NCBI GenBank assembly: GCA_963678205.1
Contig: OY782760.1
Coordinates: 1,364,001 to 1,428,000, forward strand
Origin: G963556115 sp963678205
GTDB taxonomy: Bacteria > Planctomycetota > SZUA-567
Length of the DNA: 64,000 nt
Reading direction: 5' to 3'
Both the position numbers and the translations under genes were made by a program. Position 1 is the stretch's first letter, and each line of letters begins with the position of its first letter. The notes beneath the pieces were generated by a model. The model searched no databases, was not told where the DNA came from, and saw only the letters and a list, made by a program, of their open reading frames with translations. Of this stretch, positions 8,770 through 17,663 are shown piece by piece.

Positions 8770-10392
8770 TTATGCCTTGTAAGTAGTGCCGTCTTTAGGG
8801 TCTGGTTTCCTAAAAATAATAACTGCACAGAAAATAGATTGTAGAACACTCAAAACTATATAATACCAGATCCAGTTGGGAAAGATATAGTGTATTGTTT
8901 TTGAGGAAGAAAAACTTATTGGTATTATGGCTAGTGCTAGAAGTATTGATATCTGCAGGATGCGCTTTAAAATAATTTTAGATGGGAAACCTAGATCCTG
9001 GAGGAAAGCTTGGGTAACTAGATAGGTTGCGGTACTGGCCAGCATAATAGGCACAGCTCCAAGGAAACCTCCATTTGATAGTATTTTATAATGGTATAGT
9101 ATAACAAATATTTCTCCAGTAATTATGGATAAAATAGCACTTCTTGCGTGTGCTTTATTATCAAGATACAGGCCGAAAAGAACTGTTGGGAAAAGTACAG
9201 ATAGGCCTGTAAACGCTGTCATGCCTAAGTTTAGAATTGTGGTGCTGGTAGTCAGCGCAATTATGAGCCCACACAACGCCAGTAGCATAACCATAACCTT
9301 ACTTGTTTTGGTTGAGTTTTCTATACTCCTCTTTTTAATAAGCGGAAGCAGATCTCTGGTGAATATCGAACTCAAGGTGAGTAATTGTGAATCCATTGTC
9401 GACATTAGAGCAGCAATACCTGCTGTAAGAACAAGTGTACCGAATATGTCTCCACCGACATGGGTCATAAGTATGGCCATGATTGCATCTGATTGTGAGT
9501 GGTCAAGTCCCGGGAAAGTTATGTTGCCAAGAACTCCGATTGTAATGGGTATGATAAAGATTATAGTGCATACGAGTGGATACGTTACGCTGCATATTTT
9601 AATTGCACGTGGTGATTCAGCAGCGTAGAACCGTTGGAAAATCTGGGGGAACATTGGATCACAGAAGAACCAGAGAAGAATATAGCTTAAGAAAATACTT
9701 GATGAGTAGAACCCACTTGCACCTTCTCTAGTTAGGAGTGCAGGGCGGGTGTTTTCAATAAGCTTTAGAGCGTCGGTTATTCCGCCATAATACATCCCCA
9801 CGGCATAAATGGCGACAATAAGCAGAATTAGCATAAGTAGTCCTTGGAATATATCGGTAATAGCTATTGCTCTAAGCCCGCCTCTTAGTGTGTAACCGAC
9901 AATAATAAGTGTGATTATTATTGCTCCGACCCAGGTAGGGACACCGAATAGCTGACTGACTACTTTACCAGCTGCATAAGGTTGTATTGCAACATATGGC
10001 AGTGTGAATACTATGAGTACCAGTGAGAAAATAATCGAGAGACTTTTGTTATTATAAATTTTATGGATTAGCTCTGCAGGAGTTACCAGTCCGTAAGTTT
10101 TACCTAGTTTCCATATTTTTATACCGATTATGCAGAATGTTATGGCCATAAACCCCGTACCAAACCCCATTATAGGGAAGAATGCAAGCCCTTCTCGATA
10201 ACCTATTCCACTTGTGCCAAAGATTGTAAATGCACTTAGGTTGGTTGCTAGCATTGTTCCGGCAAAGATGAGGGGCGAAAGTTTTCTGTCTGCAAGGTAG
10301 TAATCTTCAACGTGGGCTTTTTTCTTTACGATAAAGCCGATGGTGAGAGATATGATAAAATAAAGTGAGATAATAATAATTTTTGTAGCCAC
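8770..10392 (-). CDS. Sodium:solute symporter family (SSS) transporter
   Basis: 540 aa inner-membrane protein of about 13-14 helices. It belongs to the SSS family, which couples substrate entry to sodium. The N-terminal helix is followed by DYYLADRKLSPLIFAGTM and NLSAFTIFGTSGIGYREG, the usual sodium-site region of helices 1-2. TLRGGLRAIAITDIFQG matches the conserved loop before helix 6. Substrate (amino acid, sugar, pantothenate or organic acid) cannot be told from sequence. The start is taken as GTG at 10392 because AAGGAG lies about 9 bases upstream. It is the first gene of a likely two-gene unit with the acetyltransferase. The protein is full length with no break. Confidence 0.9.
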   Translation of the reverse strand: MATKIIIISLYFIISLTIGFIVKKKAHVEDYYLADRKLSPLIFAGTMLATNLSAFTIFGTSGIGYREGLAFFPIMGFGTGFMAITFCIIGIKIWKLGKTYGLVTPAELIHKIYNNKSLSIIFSLVLIVFTLPYVAIQPYAAGKVVSQLFGVPTWVGAIIITLIIVGYTLRGGLRAIAITDIFQGLLMLILLIVAIYAVGMYYGGITDALKLIENTRPALLTREGASGFYSSSIFLSYILLWFFCDPMFPQIFQRFYAAESPRAIKICSVTYPLVCTIIFIIPITIGVLGNITFPGLDHSQSDAIMAILMTHVGGDIFGTLVLTAGIAALMSTMDSQLLTLSSIFTRDLLPLIKKRSIENSTKTSKVMVMLLALCGLIIALTTSTTILNLGMTAFTGLSVLFPTVLFGLYLDNKAHARSAILSIITGEIFVILYHYKILSNGGFLGAVPIMLASTATYLVTQAFLQDLGFPSKIILKRILQISILLALAIIPISFSSSKTIHYIFPNWIWYYIVLSVLQSIFCAVIIFRKPDPKDGTTYKA

Positions 10393-10502
10393 GAATCTAT
10401 ACTCCTTTTTTACGAAAACACAGACTTAAAAAAATTACACTTGGGGTAATTATTTTCAAGCTGGGATGGCTTCCGCCTAGAGCATAGCTTGTTAGAATAA
10501 AA

Positions 10503-10541
10503 TTATAGTTGAGTTGAATTTCTAACTAAACTCAACTATAA
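10503..10541 (-). terminator. Hairpin terminator for the leftward unit
   Basis: A perfect 13-bp inverted repeat (TTATAGTTGAGTT with AACTCAACTATAA) and a 13-base loop. Read on the - strand, the stem is followed by TTTTATT, so it can end transcripts coming from the 12.1-10.8 kb operon. The stem is AT-rich and the U-run short, so efficiency may be low. The rest of 10393-10797 shows no gene. Confidence 0.55.
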
Positions 10542-10797
10542 CTATATGAAAATAAATTTGTTTGGGTAGGACAAAATTATAATTTTTTATTTTATCGAAT
10601 TTATAGGATTGTAATCAGGTTATTTTTTACAGTATTTATTTAATAGATAGCGTTACACTTTCAATAATGGTATCGATTAGCTTTTTTCTTTAGTTGAAGT
10701 AAGCTTCAATAATTTTAGAAGTGCCATTTAGGTCAGAACTTATGACAAAATATTGGAAGGTGCATAGCGAATAATTTTGATGAGCCAATATTTGAAA

Positions 10798-11301
10798 TTA
10801 TTTGCCGAAAATTTCTATACTTTCTGCTATTTTCGTAAGTATAGGGAGGTGAGTCTTATAGCGCATATATTCAGGGGTTGAGCTGTTTTCTACGTAATAA
10901 TGGAGGCTTATTCTGACATATTTATTTTTAATAAATATGTCTATATTTTTATGATTTGCTGGCATTTGAAAGAATTTAGTTCCACAAATGTTTTCTACTG
11001 TAAATATACAGGCTGGATAATTATTTATAGTAGTTCGCTCCCGGCTTATACGCCCATTATTGCCAGCTAAGAAGTAGTTTTTATCAATGTTGTATATAGC
11101 ATCTGCATAAATACGAGATTTCTCTGCTGTAGTATTCACTTGCTGTGCAAGTGGGTGTTCAGGTAGAGAAATAATTTCAATAAGATAGAACGGATTTAAA
11201 AGAGTATTTGGAATATCTGGGATAAGTTTTCGTATTAATGTGCCTTTCTTATTTGGACTTTTTAAAGAAAAAGTACTTGGGTATTTGATAGAAAAATTCA
11301 T
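10798..11301 (-). CDS. Hypothetical protein, 167 aa
   Basis: No family recognised. The product lacks a signal peptide and membrane helices. The sequence reads as a beta-rich fold with segments such as NPFYLIEIISLPEHP, a central IYNIDKNYFLAG, and KYVRISLHYYV before a C-terminal helix (HLPILTKIAESIEIFG). The alternation of strands and the closing helix recall small proteins that measure or bind at the cell surface, but this is only an impression. It is the last gene of a likely operon with the pseudogene at 11.3-11.8 kb and the small secreted protein at 11.8-12.1 kb. A weak GTGGA precedes the ATG at 11301. Confidence 0.6.
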   Translation of the reverse strand: MNFSIKYPSTFSLKSPNKKGTLIRKLIPDIPNTLLNPFYLIEIISLPEHPLAQQVNTTAEKSRIYADAIYNIDKNYFLAGNNGRISRERTTINNYPACIFTVENICGTKFFQMPANHKNIDIFIKNKYVRISLHYYVENSSTPEYMRYKTHLPILTKIAESIEIFGK

Positions 11302-11328
11302 TCCACAAGTTTTGGGATTTGCTTTAGT

Positions 11329-11816
11329 TTAAAATGTTGAAAAATTACCCTCTAGGATGTTTTTTGTGTATTGGAATGCTGTAGCTTCTTCTGTATCGGG
11401 ATTTAGTTGGAGTAATTTTTTTATATAATATTCTATTAAGGCTTTATCTTTAATAAAATCTTTTGATTCATAGATGTATACTGGGTGCGAGTTGATCGTT
11501 TTTAGTTGTTCTAGTATTTGTTCGCTTTTATATGCAGTTGCTCTTTTTCCTAAATGATTATTGAAGAAGTAGTTTGAGATACTTTCAGCAATATTAAGCC
11601 ATTTTCATGTTTGTAATATTTTTATATTGTTTGTTGTAAATTTTTATAATTTTTGTGTATTTACAGTGGGGCATTCTTCAATGTTAGGGAGTGCTTTGAG
11701 AAGTAGCTTTGTTATTTCTTGACTAGATGTAGTGGCTATGGGGTAATTTTTAACTTTCTTCTTAATTTTTCAGGATTGATTAACAAATCTGAGTTTTCGG
11801 GTATAGTGTATATCAT
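11329..11816 (-). pseudogene. Hypothetical protein of about 160 codons, frameshifted
   Basis: On the - strand the ATG at 11816-11814 opens MIYTIPENSDLLINPEKLRR and soon runs into a stop. Continuing in other frames gives TTSSQEITKLLLKALPNIEE, then stops, then a long clean tail with TAYKSEQILEQLKTINSHP and QYTKNILEGNFSTF ending at 11329. The tail alone has 80 open codons without a start. This looks like one helical protein of about 160 residues broken by a frameshift and at least two stops. It sits between two intact small genes with gaps under 30 bases on both sides, so the operon originally had three genes. Function unknown. Confidence 0.5.
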
Positions 11817-11824
11817 AATTCTTT

Positions 11825-12088
11825 TTATTTGTTTTGGATTTTTCTGGATTGGTAGCTTGTGAGATCATCTTTGGAGAAGAATTGGAGTCGCTTTTTTGCA
11901 ATAGCGATATCGTTGTAGATTGGAAGCTCGAGCTGCTCTTCCTTCTCTTCTGTGATTAGGTCAAAACCTGCTGGGGTTGGAACTATTCTCTCTTTTTCTT
12001 TGTCTCTGATTTTTTGGTAATCTTTTGCTAGCGCAGGTAGCTGATAAAGTGATAGTGATATTATTAGAGCAAGAAATATCCTTTTCAT
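11825..12088 (-). CDS. Small secreted hypothetical protein, 87 aa
   Basis: An N-terminal signal peptide is evident: Lys-Arg, then IFLALIISLSLYQLPALA with likely cleavage after ALA near residue 21. The mature part of about 66 residues is charged, with KDYQKIRDKEKERIVPTP followed by an acidic EEKEEQLELP, and no cysteines. No family is recognised. The ATG at 12088 is preceded by AAGAAG. It heads the small leftward operon ending at 10.8 kb. It may be a periplasmic partner of the downstream hypothetical proteins, but nothing shows the role. Confidence 0.6.
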   Translation of the reverse strand: MKRIFLALIISLSLYQLPALAKDYQKIRDKEKERIVPTPAGFDLITEEKEEQLELPIYNDIAIAKKRLQFFSKDDLTSYQSRKIQNK

Positions 12089-12409
12089 ATTCTTCTTTTT
12101 AACAGGTTCTGGTTAATAATTTTGAATTATATATGTTTTATAGTATGTAATACCCTCTGAGCTACTAATCATTTAAGTTTTACTAATAAACAGATCGCAA
12201 GTCTAATAATAATATGATTTTTATACGAATATGATTGTTTGTGTTTTTGTTAATAAAAAAAGTAACTGTAGTTATTGTGATACTAAATTTATGGGATAAT
12301 TTTAATTTATTACTGGTGGTTTATAATATTATGTTGAATGAATAATAAAATGATGTTTTTATTGAGAATCAGTAATAAGCCACCAATATTAACTCTTAAT
12401 TATTATGTA
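12089..12409. other. AT-rich intergenic region upstream of ssrA
   Basis: About 320 bases with no gene. It separates the leftward hypothetical operon from the rightward ssrA promoter. The imperfectly inverted pieces TTACTGGTGGTTTAT (about 12310) and AATAAGCCACCAATATT (about 12374) could form a long hairpin, but no T-run follows. Confidence 0.4.
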
Positions 12410-12437
12410 TTGAAAATTAATTGAATTGCTATATAAT
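12410..12437 (+). promoter_or_regulatory. Sigma-70-type promoter of ssrA
   Basis: TTGAAA at 12410-12415 and a perfect TATAAT at 12432-12437, 16 bases apart. The predicted transcription start is near 12444, giving a leader of about 40 bases that would be trimmed to the mature tmRNA 5' end at 12485. Match by eye to the consensus. Confidence 0.65.
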
Positions 12438-12484
12438 AATGTAGAGCTTTGAATATCTGAGCTTGCTTCAAATCGTAAATATTC

Positions 12485-12844
12485 GGGGGCGACATGGTAT
12501 CGACTGAATAGAGGAAGATTGAATCGCGTGTCGAGGTTGGTCGGTTGGCCTCGTTAAAAGCCGTCCAAAAAAATAATTGCTGATAATAACAGCTACGCTA
12601 TGGCTGCTTAATAAAAAGCGCCCTCAGTATTATGTGACGCCGATGGCGTGGTACTGAGACAACTAATCGGCTGGGTTTGGTAAAGACATGTCTGAGCCGT
12701 GACCAAACCAAGATTAAAACCAGACTGGGTCTGCCAAAATCGTTACTAGAATACGTAGACCGAGATTAATGTAGTGACTACACACGTAGAAGTTCTTTTG
12801 GATAATATTGCAGGACGCGGGTTCGATTCCCGCCGCCTCCACCA
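12485..12844 (+). ncRNA. ssrA: Transfer-messenger RNA (tmRNA)
   Basis: 360 nt one-piece tmRNA that rescues stalled ribosomes by trans-translation with SmpB. The 5' end GGGGGCG pairs with CGCCTCC at the 3' end to make the acceptor stem (one G-U pair), and CCA is encoded. The T-arm contains GGTTCGATTCC. The tag reading frame begins at the GCT resume codon at 12579 and reads ADNNSYAMAA, then TAA TAA at 12609-12614. It is ten residues like the E. coli tag, with the same terminal Ala-Ala that targets products to ClpXP-type proteases. The 3' end is also the attachment site for P4-type integrases, whose remnant follows. Open frames drawn across this RNA are not genes. Confidence 0.97.
12822..12844 (+). 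repeat. attL-like site: 3' end of ssrA
   Basis: The last 23 bases of ssrA (T-arm end, acceptor strand and CCA) recur at 39115-39136 with one substitution and one deleted base. A P4-type integrase start lies about 165 bases downstream of each copy. tmRNA 3' ends are known integration targets for such integrases. Confidence 0.75.
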
Positions 12845-13011
12845 TCAGCTCCTGTCACCAGCATTCATTAGCTGTTTAATTCACAAAAATTCAACATGTT
12901 ATAGCTTTTCATCCTTTTATGTGATGTCAGAAAAAGTCTTGATATTTCACAACATTTTTTTTGGGGGGGGATTGGGGTCTCGTATGCACCTTAAAAATAG
13001 GATCCCACACT

Positions 13012-13140
13012 ATGTTGACAGACAGAGCTATTAAGAATCTCAAGTCTAAAAACAAAGCATATAAGTCCAAGTATGAAAGAGGCTATATATACACGTCGCC
13101 ACTTCTGTCATTAAGCTTTGGCGTTTTAAATATAAATTTA
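13012..13140 (+). pseudogene. P4-type tyrosine integrase, N-terminal remnant
   Basis: The ATG at 13012 opens MLTDRAIKNLKSKNKAYKSK, the typical start of P4-type island integrases. After a frame change the next piece reads KLWRFKYKF, the end of the N-terminal arm-binding domain. There the gene is cut by the insertion element at 13141, and no catalytic domain follows on its far side. Its position just after the ssrA 3' end and its rightward orientation are normal for an integrase of an island inserted there. It is paralogous to the more complete remnant at 39296, with matching upstream sequence around AAAAATAGGAT. Confidence 0.8.
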
Positions 13141-13899
13141 AGGTTCATGACAAGATAACTTCGCTTAATCTTCTATAAAAGGTTTTTGCGAATTATCTTC
13201 AAGACCAGTTTATACAAATCATCATCTCGATGATTAAAACGAAATTAGCACTCTTTTAAGTGCAAGTAAAAAGTCTTTTTGCTAATACCACGATACTTAC
13301 TTAATTTGGTTTTAGCGATAGCCCAAAAGTTTTAACATCATTAATATGATTTTTGCCTTTTGCAAATTCATTATTAGAATGGTTGATTCTATGATGCTTC
13401 TTGTAGCCGAAGTTCGCAAGACCATCATAAGTTTTAAAACCGTCGGTATATACTTCAGAGTCCATACCGACTTTAGACTTGATTATAGGTATTAAAACCA
13501 ATGCTGAGCAGTTTGTAACTACTTGTGCATACACTTTGCCATGACGTTTGATCAAGCCAAGTACTAAATGTTTTCCATGTACTCCTCGTCCTCGTTTACC
13601 ACGAACTCGTCGAGCACAAAAGTAGCTTTCATCAATTTCTATTTCACCTTTTTGAAATGGAGACTGATGTTCACAATATACAGAAATTCTTTTTCTAATT
13701 CCATTAACAATGGAGCCAATAGTTTTTCTTGATAGTCCTGTGATTGTGGCTATTTTTGTGGCTTCAATGTCGAGAATAAATAGTCTTACTATCTTTCGAA
13801 ATTTAGCCTCAGAAATTTTTGAACGTCTTTTGTACTTATTAACCATTGTGACATAATAACTTAAGTATGATTTTTGTTAAGTTGTCTTGTCATGAACCT
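13141..13899. mobile_element. IS1595-like insertion sequence, decayed
   Basis: 759 bp bounded by terminal inverted repeats of 21 bases: AGGTTCATGACAAGATAACTT at the left end and its complement, with one mismatch, at 13879-13899. It contains a single leftward transposase gene that is frameshifted. No matching 8-bp target duplication is visible at the two ends (TAAATTTA versus AATCTTTT), which fits an old insertion followed by rearrangement or deletion of the right flank. It interrupts the ssrA-linked integrase and abuts the start of the Tad locus. Confidence 0.8.
13173..13846 (-). pseudogene. IS1595-family (ISXO2-like) transposase, frameshifted
   Basis: The intact frame gives 181 residues: an N-terminal helix-turn-helix region (ATITGLSRKTIGSIVNGIRK), then the DDE-type core with EIEIDESYF (first Asp) and VYTDGFKTYDGL (second Asp), and HHRINHSNNEFAKGKNHIN. 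A missing base near 13320 shifts the frame. The conserved C-terminus continues in another frame as WAIAKTKLSKYRGISKKTFY, meets one stop, and ends NLYK-like as DDDLYKLVLKIIRKNLL at 13173. It should be inactive. Other IS1595 copies elsewhere in the genome could still mobilise the ends. Confidence 0.8.
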
Positions 13900-14039
13900 A
13901 ATCTTTTGCTAACTGGCATTATGTGCAACTGTTACCGGAAAGAATAGAGAAAAACTCAGATATTTGCCGTTATATTTCGATAAGTAATCTGGTATTCTAT
14001 TCGTTGTGTTTTGGGCATAAGTATAACAAGGGTTTGGCT

Positions 14040-16289
14040 ATGATAATAATTAATGATTTGTTCAGTCGTATGACATCTGGGCTTAAGCCGGGCGCAGTAA
14101 GATTATTTTTGATTTTTGGGGTATATGCACTCATTATATTTCCAGTAATGGCGGTTGAGTCGGATATTATAAATGGAGAAAGTATTGCCAAAGAAAATCT
14201 TAAGACTGTCAGTGAGCGTCTGGAGCTGCTGGAAAAACTTTTGGTCGCAGCAAAATCCCCTGATAAAGATTCAGACAAAGATAAGACCCAACCGATAACT
14301 GCTGCATTGAATAAGTTGACCGCTGCGCAGGGTAAAAAGTCTAAGACCGAGATGGATAGTACTACATTGGTCGATGGCCCCAGTATTTGCCAGGTTAGTG
14401 TAAGTAATTATAATACAGTAAGTGTTCATGCCCAGAACGTAAAAATTTCAACAATCCTTCAGGAATTATCTGTTAAATCCCGCAAAAATATTATCCTTGC
14501 CGCCGGGTCTGACCGCGTAGTATCAATGACCTTTTATACTGTACCATTCTATAAAGCACTGCGAACTATGCTCGATGTGAATGGATTGTCGTATGTCGAG
14601 AATAACAATTTCATTGAGGTATTTACCAAGGAAAAGATGAGCAAGCGGATTCAGGGTAAGAATGGAATGGATACCAAAATTTTCCGACTTAATTATTTGC
14701 GTCCCAAGGATGGCTTGATTGCGGCGCAGGAGCTTCTGTCTGCTGACGGGAAAGCGCAGGTGATTGATGATGATAAAGATATTGATGATGATGATGGTGA
14801 TAATAATAGTGATGAGAGTGATCGTGTAAATAAGGATCCGGTGTATAAGCCGAATAAGCAGCGTTTTGCGCTGAACAGTGCTCTGGTTGTCTATGATTAT
14901 AAGGAAAATATTGAAAAAATTTCTGATCTGATTGTTAAACTGGATAAACGTCCGAAACAGGTTCTACTGGAAGCGACAGTACTCGAAGTTACTCTTAATG
15001 ATGATAATCAATTCGGGATTGATTTTGCGATGTTAAGTAATATAAACCTTAATAATTATTTCGGTTTTGATAATGGTGGCGTGGAGAATTTTGGTGGCGG
15101 CAATGCTTCCGGGGGGCTTTTGGCAAGTGATTCGTTTAAAGGCGGGATAGCAGTAGGTGATGCGGCTCTTCTTGTAACCGCTCTTGATAAGATAACCGAT
15201 GTGTCTGTATTATCGAAGCCGAAGGTGTTATCACTAGACCGGCAGCGTGCCAGGGTAATGGTTGGACAAAATGTCGGATATTTGGAGACCAGTTATTCAG
15301 ATGATCAGATTGTGCAGTCTGTAAAGTTTATAGAATCCGGTATCTCACTTGATGTGCGGCCATACATAGTTGAAGATGGCAAGGTGCGTCTGGTGCTGGC
15401 ACCACGGATATCGGATGTGGTTTTTAATGAGCTAACTGATGCTAATAATAATACGCAGAAGGTGCCGCAAGAGAACGTGCAGACGGTTGCAGCGGATATT
15501 GTGGTACCAGGAGGGGCGACAGCGGTTATAGGAGGTCTGTTTGTTGAAGAGACTTCGGCGATCCGCACTCAGGTTCCGGGGTATGGGAATATTCCTATTA
15601 TTGGAGCGATAGGGCGGTCGCAGACAGATAAAGTTGTTCGAAAAGAACTTATTTTTCTTATAAAGCCGATTGTAATGAGCGATGATGAGATGGAGAGTAT
15701 TGGTAATAATGCTATATGCGACTCGAAAGAGATGCTGGCTGGTATGCGTAATGGTTTGCTGCCATGGAGTAAGTTACGGCAGTGCCGGCAGCTCAACCTT
15801 CGGGCGTATAGAAGTCTTCTCACTAATAGTAGAGATATCGGCTTCTGGCTGTATCGGCGTTCGCTGCAGCTCCGTGGTGATCAGTGTGAAGTTTGTAAGG
15901 AGTTGAGCGATATAGCTGAGAAGGAGTATTGTTCAGCCGCTGATGATCAGTTGTATAAGAGTATAAACAATTTGATCGGAGTTGATAGTAAGAATGTTAA
16001 TGAAGAGGATTCGGAAAAATATTGTAAGCTGGCTGAGAATACTGCAGAGATAGTCAATGATGAATATAGTCTTCCTGAAGGTATAGAAGATGAAGTGCTG
16101 GGGCAGAAACTTAAGGAATCTGAAGGAATTAAGGAGAGTATAAAAGCCGGACTGCCGGAAAAAACAGCGGCAGCAACAGGTACAACTGAACTACCGGTAG
16201 AACAGCGTCCAGCATATTTACAGCAGGATAATGAACTGCTGGAAGAGGACATGTATGCGGATTATAACGATGTTTGTGCAGGGGTATAG
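14040..16289 (+). CDS. Tad/Flp pilus outer-membrane secretin (RcpA/CpaC-like)
   Basis: 749 aa from the ATG at 14040 (weak AAGGG upstream). The frame extends to 13923, but the extra residues look non-coding, and an ATG at 14070 is another candidate. A signal peptide lies around GAVRLFLIFGVYALIIFPVMA. Then come a short N-terminal STN-type domain (about NVKISTILQELSVKSRKNII), NolW-like segments split by an acidic Asp-rich insert (about 14765-14820), and the secretin core. The core has ISLDVRPYI, VVPGGATAVIGGLF and the terminal PGYGNIPIIGAIG / KELIFLIKPIVM signature. About 190 residues follow the core and are unusual. Secretins form the gated pore through which the pilus leaves. First gene of the rightward Tad half. 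Confidence 0.92.
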   Translation: MIIINDLFSRMTSGLKPGAVRLFLIFGVYALIIFPVMAVESDIINGESIAKENLKTVSERLELLEKLLVAAKSPDKDSDKDKTQPITAALNKLTAAQGKKSKTEMDSTTLVDGPSICQVSVSNYNTVSVHAQNVKISTILQELSVKSRKNIILAAGSDRVVSMTFYTVPFYKALRTMLDVNGLSYVENNNFIEVFTKEKMSKRIQGKNGMDTKIFRLNYLRPKDGLIAAQELLSADGKAQVIDDDKDIDDDDGDNNSDESDRVNKDPVYKPNKQRFALNSALVVYDYKENIEKISDLIVKLDKRPKQVLLEATVLEVTLNDDNQFGIDFAMLSNINLNNYFGFDNGGVENFGGGNASGGLLASDSFKGGIAVGDAALLVTALDKITDVSVLSKPKVLSLDRQRARVMVGQNVGYLETSYSDDQIVQSVKFIESGISLDVRPYIVEDGKVRLVLAPRISDVVFNELTDANNNTQKVPQENVQTVAADIVVPGGATAVIGGLFVEETSAIRTQVPGYGNIPIIGAIGRSQTDKVVRKELIFLIKPIVMSDDEMESIGNNAICDSKEMLAGMRNGLLPWSKLRQCRQLNLRAYRSLLTNSRDIGFWLYRRSLQLRGDQCEVCKELSDIAEKEYCSAADDQLYKSINNLIGVDSKNVNEEDSEKYCKLAENTAEIVNDEYSLPEGIEDEVLGQKLKESEGIKESIKAGLPEKTAAATGTTELPVEQRPAYLQQDNELLEEDMYADYNDVCAGV

Positions 16290-16292
16290 CCG

Positions 16293-17429
16293 ATGGGAAT
16301 AGAAATGAATGATACTATAATAAAAGGTGGTCGGGGAATTTGCGGCGCTGTCCTGTTGTTGTTGTCACTTGTAGCGGGTGGCTGCATGTCCGGGGGGGAG
16401 CGTCATGGAAAATATACTGCTGAAGCTGCAAAAAAACTCAATGAGAACAAGGAAAGAATGGATGCTGCCTCTGCCTATGAGAAAGCAACACAATTATTTA
16501 CAATGGGTAATCTTAGTGAAGCCCTGGAACAGGTTGATGCATCTCTGGCGATGAAGAGTAATGTTATGGATGCGAATCTCTTGCGTCTGCAAATTCTTAT
16601 TGAATTGGATCGAGGTCAGGATGAGATTACAGCTGTCGCGGAGAGTGGTTTGCGGCAGTGGCCTGAGGAGGCACGTTTTGTATATTATCTGGGCGTGTAT
16701 AATGAACGGCAGGGTAAAATCGATAAGGCGCTTGAATGTTACCTGAAGGCAGCAGCAATCGATACGAATAATGTACAGTATGAGATGGCTGCGGCGGAGA
16801 TGTATATTGAAGCGGCAGATATTTCCCAGGCCAAGGTTTTTCTTGCCGGGGCGATGAAAAAGCACCCGAATGCTCCGGGCCTGCTCCAGAATCTGGGGTA
16901 TATCGCACAGATGGAAGGTCATGATAAAGAGGCAAAAAAATATTTTCTTGAAGCTTTCTCATTGGCACCGAAAGAAAGTGCGTTGCAGGAGAATCTGGCG
17001 ACAGTATATTATCGTCTGGCTGATTATGATGATGCTTTACCATTATTTGAAAAACTTCTGGCAGAGAAGAGCTATAAGGATCGTAACGATCTTAAGATTA
17101 TGACTGTGCGAACCTGTTTACGCAGTCATAAACCTGTAGAAGCCAAGGATATTCTGACTTCGATGTTGGAAGATCCTGATTGTGACCGGTTGATAGCCTG
17201 GAAAGAGATGCTGAATGTGGCTCTTATGCTGGATGATATGCTTCTTGGTGAAGAGGCTGTAGGTCAATTGCTGCGAATAGCCGCAGGAAGTGAGACTGCA
17301 GTTCTTGCTGAAGCGGTAGTGGAGCATAAAAAAGGTGATATTGAAGCAGTAAAAAATATTCTGCAGGGATATAACGGGGAAAAGTCGGATATTTTCAAAC
17401 GGTATGAGAAGAGTCTGAATCTGCAGTAA
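16293..17429 (+). CDS. TPR-repeat lipoprotein (TadD-like)
   Basis: 378 aa, starting 3 bases after the secretin stop, so translationally linked. A signal segment ICGAVLLLLSLVAGGC ends in a lipobox-like AGGC, giving a likely lipoprotein. From about residue 55 a series of tetratricopeptide repeats follows, with clear Ala/Gly/Tyr pairs such as YEKATQLFTMGNLSEALEQV, YYLGVYNERQGKIDKALECY and YFLEAFSLAPKESALQENLA. In Tad systems a TPR lipoprotein (TadD/RcpB group) helps secretin assembly or stability at the outer membrane, and the same role is inferred here. An ATG at 16305 is an alternative start. Confidence 0.85.
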   Translation: MGIEMNDTIIKGGRGICGAVLLLLSLVAGGCMSGGERHGKYTAEAAKKLNENKERMDAASAYEKATQLFTMGNLSEALEQVDASLAMKSNVMDANLLRLQILIELDRGQDEITAVAESGLRQWPEEARFVYYLGVYNERQGKIDKALECYLKAAAIDTNNVQYEMAAAEMYIEAADISQAKVFLAGAMKKHPNAPGLLQNLGYIAQMEGHDKEAKKYFLEAFSLAPKESALQENLATVYYRLADYDDALPLFEKLLAEKSYKDRNDLKIMTVRTCLRSHKPVEAKDILTSMLEDPDCDRLIAWKEMLNVALMLDDMLLGEEAVGQLLRIAAGSETAVLAEAVVEHKKGDIEAVKNILQGYNGEKSDIFKRYEKSLNLQ

Positions 17430-17663
17430 TAGCAGTTTCGAGTTTTTACAGGTTGTTGAGTAAAATATCTTTAAAGTCTGTTCTTGCCGCCTACGGATTA
17501 TTGGTATTACCTGGTGTATATGTTGTGTATTATCTGTAATTTAAGATAGATTAATATTGTAAAGCGTGTAGTTAATATGTATTATAAAAATAGTGGGGTT
17601 TTGCTCTAAAGGCGGGAGTGGATTAGTTTATAGTTTGGATATATATAACTACAGGGGTGTTTC

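Noticed and set aside
12774..13034. Open frame of 86 codons over the end of ssrA and the island start
   Set aside because: It runs through the tmRNA acceptor and att region; the RNA gene explains the sequence.
13923..14039. N-terminal 39 residues of the longest secretin frame
   Set aside because: No ribosome site at 13923, and the residues do not look like a signal peptide; the signal segment lies after 14070, so the start was moved to 14040.
15947..16252. Ser-rich open frame on the - strand inside the secretin gene
   Set aside because: Antisense shadow of the biased codons of the secretin tail; no start site support.
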